From: Anammoximicrobium sp032229885
Lineage (GTDB): Bacteria > Planctomycetota > Planctomycetia > Pirellulales > Pirellulaceae
Direction: 5' to 3'
DNA length: 6,030 nt
Assembly: GCA_032229885.1 (NCBI GenBank)
Contig: JAVYAJ010000083.1
Location: forward strand, 1-6,030
Shown here in pieces: positions 1-5,488 of the stretch (its first letter is position 1; each line of letters starts with the position of its first letter). A model generated the notes under the pieces. It did not search any database. It saw only the letters and a program-made list of their open reading frames with translations, and was not told where the DNA came from. A program made the position numbers and the translations under genes.

Positions 1-188
1 CTCCGGCCAGACTCTGGGGGCGGCACTCGGCTGGCCAACTCAGCCTCGCTCCTCAACAACGACCGGAGATCATTTTCGCAGTCCCTCGAGACACCGGCCC
101 CTGGTCTCGAGTCGCCTTCTACGACGGCTCGAATGGACCTGGGGCGCCCCCGTTTGGTTGCGGCCGAGCACAGCGAGGCCGCGCTGGG
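1..188. other. Unassigned stretch downstream of dinB
   Basis: No gene is supported here. One plus frame is open from base 1 to a TGA at 202-204 (67 codons, no recognisable motif), and it would overlap the 3' end of dinB by 16 bases. The other open frames look like chance open frames in high-GC DNA. The only clear structure is the inverted repeat at 85-111, listed separately. The stretch may be intergenic, or the tail of a gene that begins outside the window. Confidence 0.5.
85..111. repeat. Perfect 8-bp inverted repeat, possible hairpin
   Basis: CTCGAGAC and GTCTCGAG flank an 11-base loop. On the minus strand this hairpin would lie about 80-100 nt past the dinB stop codon, where a transcription end could be expected. 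Neither side carries a T-run, so it is not a canonical intrinsic terminator. Role unknown. Confidence 0.4.
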
Positions 189-1400
189 CTATTTGCCGTA
201 CTGATCCCGATCCGCGCCGGGCCGTCGGCTGCGATGCTCGACGTTGTGCAGCATTCCCAGGGCGCGCTGCAAGCCTGCGTGGCCGAATCGCTCTTGAATC
301 TGGTCGGCGGCTTGGTCAAGGCGGGCTTGACGCTCGTCCTCGACCTCGGGGAACAGACGCAACTGGGCCTGAGCGGCGTGTTCCAGGCCGCTCATCCCGA
401 CGCCCAACAAGCGAATCGACAGGCGTCGCGCAGGCAGCCGCGAGGCGAACATCTGGGCCGCCGTTCGCCAAATCACTTCGGTGATGTCTGTCGGTTGGCC
501 CAACGTCTGCGCGCGGGTGATCGTATGAAAGTCGCCGAAGCGGATCTTCAGATTTACCGTGCGACCCTTCAGCCCGTGCCGCCGCAAGCGACAGCCGACC
601 TGTTCGCTCAGCTCCAACAGCCAGGCTCGGATCGCGTCGGAATCTTCCAGATCCCGCACGAACGTCGTCTCATGCGAGATCGACTTGGCCGCCTGTTCGG
701 GCACCACCGGGCGGTGGTCGATGCCCCGCGCCAGCTCCCAGAGATGGTCGCCGCTGGCGCCAAAATGGTCGCGCAGCACGTCGACGGGCAGGTCTCGCAG
801 TTGGCCGATCCGATGGACGCTCAGCCGGGCCAGCGTGCCGCATGCCACTTTGCCGACGCCCCACAGGCGCGAGACGGGAAGCGGGTCGAGAAAGGCCTGG
901 ATCTGCCCGGGATCGACGACGACAAGCCCGTCCGGCTTTTCTAGATCGCTGGCGATCTTGGCCAGAAACTTGTTCGGCGCGACGCCCACCGAAGCGACCA
1001 GCCGCAGACGCGCACGAATGTCCTGTTTGATGATCCGGGCGATGCGCGTCGCCGATCCGAACAGCCGTTCGCTGCCGGACACGTCGAGGAAGGCTTCGTC
1101 CAGCGACAACGGTTCGACCAGCGGTGTGTACTGTTCGAAGATGGCGTGAATCTCGTCCGAGACTTCGGCGTAGAACTCCATCCGAGGCCGCAAGAAAACG
1201 CCGCGGGGGCACAGTCGGCGGGCGGTGATCGCGGGCATGGCGCTGTGGACCCCGAACGTGCGGGCCACGTAGTTGGCCGCCGCCACCACGCCGCGGCCTT
1301 CGGGCGTGCCGCCGACGATGACCGGTTTGCCGACCAGCTCGGGACGTTCTCGCTCTTCGACCGAGGCGTAGAACGCGTCCATGTCCACGTGCAGGATCAT
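189..1400 (-). CDS. dinB: DNA polymerase IV (Y-family translesion polymerase)
   Basis: This 403-residue protein is a Y-family, error-prone DNA polymerase that copies past lesions at stalled forks in the cytoplasm. The N-terminal HVDMDAFYASVE motif holds metal-binding Asp6, and Tyr11 is in the steric-gate position. PLSLDEAFLDVS supplies the other catalytic acidic pair, Asp101-Glu102. SVGVAPNKFLAKIASDLEKPDG (about 137-158) is the conserved fingers/palm segment, and LWGVGK (179-184) is the helix-hairpin-helix of the thumb. The little-finger domain covers about 240-345. QLRLF (346-350) matches the canonical sliding-clamp-binding pentapeptide. A tail of about 50 residues follows, including a conserved-looking RFG..GLQRA segment. 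The length is normal for the longer members of the family. The start is fixed by the N-terminal motif and an AGGTGA Shine-Dalgarno just upstream. No LexA-like operator was recognised in the short upstream gap. The gene lies 57 nt downstream of the GH10 gene on the same strand, so read-through is possible, but the functions are unrelated. Confidence 0.97.
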   Translation of the reverse strand: MILHVDMDAFYASVEERERPELVGKPVIVGGTPEGRGVVAAANYVARTFGVHSAMPAITARRLCPRGVFLRPRMEFYAEVSDEIHAIFEQYTPLVEPLSLDEAFLDVSGSERLFGSATRIARIIKQDIRARLRLVASVGVAPNKFLAKIASDLEKPDGLVVVDPGQIQAFLDPLPVSRLWGVGKVACGTLARLSVHRIGQLRDLPVDVLRDHFGASGDHLWELARGIDHRPVVPEQAAKSISHETTFVRDLEDSDAIRAWLLELSEQVGCRLRRHGLKGRTVNLKIRFGDFHTITRAQTLGQPTDITEVIWRTAAQMFASRLPARRLSIRLLGVGMSGLEHAAQAQLRLFPEVEDERQARLDQAADQIQERFGHAGLQRALGMLHNVEHRSRRPGADRDQYGK

Positions 1401-1403
1401 GTG

Positions 1404-1409
1404 TCACCT
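1404..1409 (-). promoter_or_regulatory. Shine-Dalgarno of dinB
   Basis: The minus strand reads AGGTGA followed by CAC and the ATG. It is a strong anti-16S match and supports the ATG at 1400 rather than another ATG at 1407 in a different frame. Confidence 0.7.
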
Positions 1410-1457
1410 ATGGGGGCAAAACCCGGTTTCTCGCTCGCCGCTGGGCCGCGGTCCGTT

Positions 1458-3155
1458 TCAACCGTCGGAGGATGCCGCCAGCCGAACCACGATCTCCGCG
1501 GGGCCGTCCTTTGTCACCCGGATCCGACGCTCGATCTGTCCGGCGGGCGTCTCGATCACAAGTCGATACGCGCCGAAGAAACAGCGGCACGCGAACCGCC
1601 CCTCGCCATCGGTGGTCCCTCGGGCGCGGGTTTTCCACTCGTCGTGAATCAGCCGGTGAAGCCGTTCGTAGACCGGTTTGGGCGACGTGTCGGCGCGCAG
1701 CATTCCGCCGCCGGACAGCCAGGAACCTTGGTCGCACAGATCCCACCAGGTGATGACTTGCACGGCGGGATGGGCAAAGCACACGCGATAGAACTTCACC
1801 GCGTAATCCGCCTGCGCCGCCTCGTCCCAGACGCCGCTGAGATGCGAGCCCGTGATCGGCAGACCCGACGAAGTGGGCGTGAACTCGGTGATGTGCAGTC
1901 CTTTGCCGAACGTTGCGTATTGGTCCAGGATCTGCCGGACCCGATCGAGGGGGAAACGCATTGCCCGTGGTTCGTGCGCCTGAATCCCGATCCCGTCGAA
2001 CGGCACGCGGCTGTCGATGGCCGCCGTCAGCAGGCGGTAGAAACCCGGGCCGCCATCGGCCAGCACATGATAATCGTTGACGATCAGGACGTCGCGCGGG
2101 TTGGTGGCGCGGGCCCAGCGATACGGCTGGTCGATCTTCGGTTCGGCCAGATGCGACGGCTCGTTGACGACTTCCCAAAACGTGATCTTGTCGCGGTATC
2201 GCTCGAGGATCTGGACGACTCGCTGACGCTGCGTTTCCGACGGCGGCTGTCCGACGGACCATGTCGGAACTCCAGCTTCGTCGCCCCACAGCAGCGGATG
2301 GCCTTTCATGCGAATCCCATTGGCTTCGCACCACGCCACGACCTTGTCCGTATAGGCGTAATTCGGCCGCCCTCGCTCGGGTTCGTATCCGCGCCAGTAA
2401 AATCCGACGGTCGCATAGTTGAACAGTTCGGCGAATCGTTGCTTGTACGCGGCGTTGTGGGCCTGGTCGCGAAAACGATCGAACATATAGATATTGCATC
2501 CGAACAGAAAATCGTGCGCCGTCTGTTCGAGCGCGATCGCCGCGTCGGCGAGCGGTCGGTCGGTGGCGTCCAGAACCCGGATCGTCGCCTCCGTCTGGCG
2601 ATGTCGTTCGATGACCGGCCGGGTCGCCGCGACGATTTCGGCTTCGCGCCGCTCGGCGGCTTGCGTCAGTTCCTGCTGGCCGACCGGCGTCGGGTCCGCG
2701 GCGCGGGGCGGCGGACGGATCGTGATCCGGGCGAGATGTAGGTTGCGATCCTCTTGGCCGATCAGCGCATCGTTCAGAAAGCCCGCCGCGATCTCGTGGA
2801 CGCCGGCCGACAGATCCGCTTGGAAGCGATAGTCGGTCGCCTCCGGGCGATCCACCGAGACCGTCTTGACCACCCGGCCATCGACCAGCAGCGCCATCTC
2901 GGGCCACACGCCGCCCGCGGGACTGCCCCACGCGCGAACGACGATGTCATAGACGCCATCGGCGGCAAATCGCAGCGCCTGGCCCACGCGGCCATTGGTC
3001 CACAGATTCCAGCCGCCGCCGGCATGCGGGCCGCCTTCGGTTCGGATCGCCGCCGTCCGGGCGTCGATCACGCAATCCGCCGATGCGCGGCGAGCCATGG
3101 TCGCGGCGATCAGAAGCATCGCACTCAGGATTCCGAACAGCGCATTTCGGTTCAT
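1458..3155 (-). CDS. Secreted GH10 endo-1,4-beta-xylanase-like enzyme with N-terminal xylan-binding-like module
   Basis: This 565-residue protein is a predicted secreted retaining glycoside hydrolase of family 10, which typically cleaves internal beta-1,4 bonds of xylan. Residues 1-26 form a signal peptide: MNRN, a hydrophobic core, then RASA before Asp27. Residues 27-147 look like a calcium-dependent xylan-binding beta-sandwich of the CBM36/CBM60 type (VYDIVVRAWG, then FLND...EDRNLHLARITI). A helical linker at about 158-186 leads to a small beta-domain (190-210) and HDFLFGCN. The GH10 barrel covers about 214-505. It shows KGHPLLW (284-290), the acid/base Glu332 in WEVVNEP, IQAH (391-394), the nucleophile Glu424 in HITEF, and WWDLCDQGSW (470-479). 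The last 55 residues (GTTDGEGRF..RCFFGAYRLVI) form a short Ig-like C-terminal module. The common GH10 His after GHxLxW is Gly291 here. The reading frame stays open upstream to an ATG at 3389, but ATG 3155 is chosen because the signal peptide starts there. Its Shine-Dalgarno is weak. Xylan as substrate is inferred from the family. Confidence 0.93.
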   Translation of the reverse strand: MNRNALFGILSAMLLIAATMARRASADCVIDARTAAIRTEGGPHAGGGWNLWTNGRVGQALRFAADGVYDIVVRAWGSPAGGVWPEMALLVDGRVVKTVSVDRPEATDYRFQADLSAGVHEIAAGFLNDALIGQEDRNLHLARITIRPPPRAADPTPVGQQELTQAAERREAEIVAATRPVIERHRQTEATIRVLDATDRPLADAAIALEQTAHDFLFGCNIYMFDRFRDQAHNAAYKQRFAELFNYATVGFYWRGYEPERGRPNYAYTDKVVAWCEANGIRMKGHPLLWGDEAGVPTWSVGQPPSETQRQRVVQILERYRDKITFWEVVNEPSHLAEPKIDQPYRWARATNPRDVLIVNDYHVLADGGPGFYRLLTAAIDSRVPFDGIGIQAHEPRAMRFPLDRVRQILDQYATFGKGLHITEFTPTSSGLPITGSHLSGVWDEAAQADYAVKFYRVCFAHPAVQVITWWDLCDQGSWLSGGGMLRADTSPKPVYERLHRLIHDEWKTRARGTTDGEGRFACRCFFGAYRLVIETPAGQIERRIRVTKDGPAEIVVRLAASSDG

Positions 3156-3240
3156 GGCCTGGGTTCCCGTCGTGAGAGTGGGCAGCGCGCGGGCGGGCGG
3201 CGCGGATGACGGTTCGCTGGCTTGCCGCCTGTCCGCTGTC

Positions 3241-3269
3241 AGCTTAGACTTGCCGCGGTGCGCTGGCAA
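3241..3269 (-). promoter_or_regulatory. Possible sigma70-like promoter for the GH10 gene
   Basis: On the minus strand, TTGCCA (3269-3264) is followed after exactly 17 bases by TAAGCT (3246-3241). The -35 box matches the consensus at five of six positions and the -10 box at only three. A start near 3234 would give a leader of about 80 nt to the ATG at 3155. Promoter rules in the likely host group are poorly known, so this is tentative. Confidence 0.3.
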
Positions 3270-3376
3270 TCGCCGGGACGCGCGTGCGCGCTGCGGCGGC
3301 GCGCCGATCATCTCAGCTCGACGCTCATTTGACGCCGCAGGTAAGCCCTCACGGGAGCTCTCCGAAGATACAATCC

Positions 3377-3383
3377 AAAGGTG
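3377..3383 (+). promoter_or_regulatory. Shine-Dalgarno of the GH99-like gene
   Basis: AAAGGTG lies four bases before ATG 3388. It decides the start. The frame is open far upstream into the antisense of the GH10 gene, but only this ATG has both a ribosome binding site and a following signal peptide. Confidence 0.6.
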
Positions 3384-3387
3384 CCAC

Positions 3388-4932
3388 ATGACTTGTCTCC
3401 ACGTCGCGATGTTTTGCGGTTTGGTCGCCCTCGGCGCGGACGTGCCCGCGGACTATCGTCTCGGACCGCCGCCCGGCCAGCATCTGGCGCGTGAATCAGC
3501 CCCCGCCGGCGGGCCGACGTTTTCGTCCGGTTCGCCGCTGATCGCGACGACCTACTTCTACTGGTACGACGCCGCCACCAATGCGCATATCGTGAACGGC
3601 GACGGCAGCGACGCGCTGACCGATCACCCGCCCACGCTGACGGACTTCAGCTACACGAGCGTCGCCTGGCACGATCGGCAACTGTGCGACATGATGGCCG
3701 CCGGGATCGACGTGCTGCTGCCGGTGTACTGGGGCACGCCGCTGAGCCAGAAGCATTGGAGCGACACCGGATTGGGGCCGCTGGTGACGGCTCGTCAGCG
3801 ACGGATCGATGCAGGCGATTCGCCGCCCGCGATCGGCATGTTCTACGACACCAGCACGTTGCGGCACAACGAGGGCGATTATCACGTGGACTTGACCACG
3901 CCCAGTGGGCGGCTGTGGTTCTACGGAACCATCCGCAACTTTTGGAGCCAGATTCCGCCCCAGCATCGAGCTCAGATCGACGGTCGGCCGTTGGTCTTCC
4001 TGTACGCGTCGGCGTTTGCCCAGCGCGTGGACGAGACGCTGTTTCCCGCGGTTCGCGAGCTGTTCCGCCACGATTTTGGCACGGACTTGTTCCTGGTCAA
4101 GATGCGCGGTTGGCCAGGTGACGCCGATGGCGAATACCAATGGGGCGGCGCACTGCGGCCCCAGTTCCTGGACGTCGCCGGTCTGGGCCCGGGCTACGAC
4201 CATTCGGCAGTGCCCGGCAGAGCGCCGCTGGTTCGTCCGCGCGAAGACGGACGATTCTATCGTCGCGCCTGGCAACAGCTACTGACCAAGCCGATCACCG
4301 CCCGGCCGTGGCTCGTGCATGTGGAGACTTGGAACGAGTTCCACGAGGGAACGGAGATCTGCGAGAGCCGCGAGTACGGGCGGAAATACATCGAACTGAC
4401 TCGCGAGTTCGCGGACGCGTTCCATGCGGGCCGACAATTGCCTCGTGCGACGACGCGTCCGACGCGCCGCGTCGCAACGGCCGCGCCGGGCCGCGCCGAC
4501 GGATTGGCGATCGCGCCGATGCCGGACGGCGACGGACCCGTGGATCAGAAAACGATCGACGGCCGCGCGGCGTGGAGCACGCGAGAGCACAGGTTCTCGC
4601 CGACTTCGCGTTATCTATATTTCGAGGTGGACGACGAGTTTCTGTTCGACACGGACGAGTCGGTCGAATTGACCGTCGTCTACCGAGACGCGGGACCGGC
4701 GAGTTTTCGCGTCGAATACGACTCGAACGATCCGCGGCTCGCCGGGCTTGCCCAGCAGTTTCGCCCCGGCCCCAACCAGCCGATCCGCGGCACGAACGAC
4801 TGGAAAGAAGCCCGCTTCGTGTTGCCCCACGCGCGATTTTCCGGACTAGCCAACGGCGCTGACTTTCGCCTGTCCGCCGTCGGCGGCGACCTGCTGATCG
4901 CCAGCGTTCGTCTGCGCCTGTTGGAGCCCTGA
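3388..4932 (+). CDS. Secreted GH99/GH71-like (DUF5010-type) putative glycoside hydrolase with C-terminal beta-sandwich domain
   Basis: This 514-residue protein is probably exported. A short signal peptide (MTCLHVAMFCGLVALGA) precedes Asp18. Residues about 50-345 resemble the (beta/alpha)8 barrels of the GH99/GH71-like superfamily. Visible landmarks are TTYFYWYD (54-61), AGIDVLLPVYWG (105-116), GRPLVFLY (199-206) and HVETWNEFHEGTEI (311-324). In GH99 enzymes the WNEWHEGT-type motif carries the two catalytic acids spaced E-x-x-E, which correspond to Glu317 and Glu320 here. The overall pattern recalls proteins annotated DUF5010, whose reaction is not established. A Thr/Arg/Ala-rich linker (about 349-372) leads to a C-terminal domain (373-514). 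That domain contains YLYFEVDDEF, VELTVVYRD, FRVEYDSND and WKEARFVLPHARF, typical of a jelly-roll or carbohydrate-binding-like fold. The gene is divergent from the secreted GH10 gene, which supports a role in polysaccharide breakdown. Superfamily placement is fairly secure. Substrate and catalytic activity are unknown. Confidence 0.8.
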   Translation: MTCLHVAMFCGLVALGADVPADYRLGPPPGQHLARESAPAGGPTFSSGSPLIATTYFYWYDAATNAHIVNGDGSDALTDHPPTLTDFSYTSVAWHDRQLCDMMAAGIDVLLPVYWGTPLSQKHWSDTGLGPLVTARQRRIDAGDSPPAIGMFYDTSTLRHNEGDYHVDLTTPSGRLWFYGTIRNFWSQIPPQHRAQIDGRPLVFLYASAFAQRVDETLFPAVRELFRHDFGTDLFLVKMRGWPGDADGEYQWGGALRPQFLDVAGLGPGYDHSAVPGRAPLVRPREDGRFYRRAWQQLLTKPITARPWLVHVETWNEFHEGTEICESREYGRKYIELTREFADAFHAGRQLPRATTRPTRRVATAAPGRADGLAIAPMPDGDGPVDQKTIDGRAAWSTREHRFSPTSRYLYFEVDDEFLFDTDESVELTVVYRDAGPASFRVEYDSNDPRLAGLAQQFRPGPNQPIRGTNDWKEARFVLPHARFSGLANGADFRLSAVGGDLLIASVRLRLLEP

Positions 4933-5001
4933 CAGTCTGCCGCGATCCAGTGCGAGGATGAGTCTCGTGCATTGTCCTATCCTGAAGTTTGAGTAGCCGC
5001 A

Positions 5002-5059
5002 CGCGATAGAGAGTCTGTTCAAACATTGGGCTCTACCTACAACATATTGTGCTATCGCG
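5002..5059. repeat. 8-bp inverted repeat CGCGATAG / CTATCGCG
   Basis: CGCGATAG (5002-5009) and its exact complement CTATCGCG (5052-5059) are separated by 42 bases. The right arm overlaps the end of the first direct repeat. It could form a long-loop stem, but an 8-bp match over this distance may be chance. Confidence 0.25.
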
Positions 5060-5092
5060 ATCGTTCGCAACACAACCTATTGTGGCATTGCG
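5039..5092. repeat. Two imperfect direct repeats, each with an ACAA-N4-TTGT palindrome
   Basis: Copies at 5039-5059 and 5072-5092 match at 17 of 21 positions and start 33 bp apart, close to three helical turns. Each contains the inverted repeat ACAA-N4-TTGT, extended to CACAA-N4-TTGTG in the second copy. Two in-phase dyads suggest paired binding sites for a dimeric regulator. They sit just before the presumed IS left end, so an IS-related role is equally possible. Confidence 0.5.
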
Positions 5093-5171
5093 GAAGACAC
5101 TGTCTTGCTCCTCTTGAGACTGGAATGTCGGGCCGTTTGGGTTAGCATAGACTCATGCAGATGTACTTTCC

Positions 5172-5488
5172 ATGAGCAACGCAACCCGAAGGCATTTCAC
5201 CCCCCACAGAAGGCCGAGATTGTCCGCCGACATCTCGCCGGCAAAGAGGCCGTGTCGGCCCTGGCCGAGGAACTGAAGGTCCAGCCTAGCCAGATCCACC
5301 TGTGGGTCAAGCAGGCCTTGGACCAGGCCGAGAGGGCCTTCCAGAAACAGCCGACCTCGCGATGCGTCGAGAAGACCAAGGACCAGCGAATCGCCCGGCT
5401 CCGAGAGAAGCTCGTCCAGAAAAACGAGGTCATCGCCGAACTGTTGGAGGAGAACGTCCGGTCAAAAAAAGCCAATGGGGAACTCTAA
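5172..5488 (+). pseudogene. IS3-family transposase OrfA, apparent frameshift near the N terminus
   Basis: OrfA is the DNA-binding regulatory and targeting part of the IS3 transposase. ATG 5172 gives MSNATRRHFTP, the usual kind of start for this group. The conserved continuation PPQKAEIVRRHLAGKEAV is in another frame, with the break at the run of six C (5200-5205). One missing C would restore TPPQKAEIV. The rest is intact: a helix-turn-helix (VSALAEELKVQPSQIHLWVKQ) and a coiled coil or leucine zipper (RIARLREKLVQKNEVIAELL), ending SKKANGEL at TAA 5486-5488. In the C-terminal frame the only upstream starts are TTG codons (5105, 5114), which would add an unrelated N terminus. The zipper runs into the A7 frameshift site joining it to OrfB. 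A sequencing error in the C run is a real alternative to true inactivation. Confidence 0.7.

Larger units (their letters stand above)
3156..3387. promoter_or_regulatory. Divergent intergenic control region between the two glycosidase genes
   Basis: This 232-bp gap separates the start codons of two outward-facing secreted enzymes and must carry both promoters. It is very GC-rich in the middle (3190-3310), with an alternating CG-rich stretch near 3280-3305. A more balanced segment (3320-3380) precedes the plus-strand gene. No strong palindromic operator was recognised. Shared control of both genes is an inference from geometry. Confidence 0.5.
4933..5100. other. Lower-GC intergenic spacer before the insertion sequence
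   Basis: This 168-bp spacer is visibly richer in A and T than its neighbours. No gene or T-tract terminator was found after the stop at 4932. A weak hairpin (CGAG...CTCG, about 4954-4970) is the only stop-proximal fold. The right part holds two related palindromic repeats (5039-5059 and 5072-5092) and one arm pair CGCGATAG/CTATCGCG. It may contain IS-flanking or regulatory DNA. Confidence 0.5.

Noticed and set aside
1..204. Partial coding tail ending at TGA 202-204
   Set aside because: No motif or recognisable similarity, and it overlaps the dinB stop region. The frame being open over 67 codons is not surprising at this GC.
1146..2741. Long plus-strand open frame (531 codons) antisense to dinB and the GH10 gene
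   Set aside because: Composition is Arg/Gly/Asp-rich with no motif. The minus strand carries clear catalytic motifs over the same bases, so this is a high-GC shadow frame.
1408..2931. Minus-strand open frame of 507 codons overlapping the GH10 gene in another frame
   Set aside because: Extremely Arg-rich with no recognisable domain. The GH10 frame explains the region.
3369..3374. TACAAT as a -10 box for the GH99-like gene
   Set aside because: No -35 box lies 16-18 bases upstream. A transcript starting about 7 bases before the ATG would lose the ribosome binding site.
2995..3387. Upstream extension of the GH99-like protein from an earlier start
   Set aside because: It would overlap the GH10 signal peptide region antisense. 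ATG 3388 has a Shine-Dalgarno and a signal peptide.
3156..3389. 78-residue N-terminal extension of the GH10 protein
   Set aside because: It places Arg-rich sequence before an obvious signal peptide and overlaps the divergent start codon.
5200..5205. Programmed frameshift at the C6 run in orfA
   Set aside because: IS3 regulation is explained by the A7 site. A second programmed event this early in orfA has no family precedent that I know of, so a lost base is simpler.
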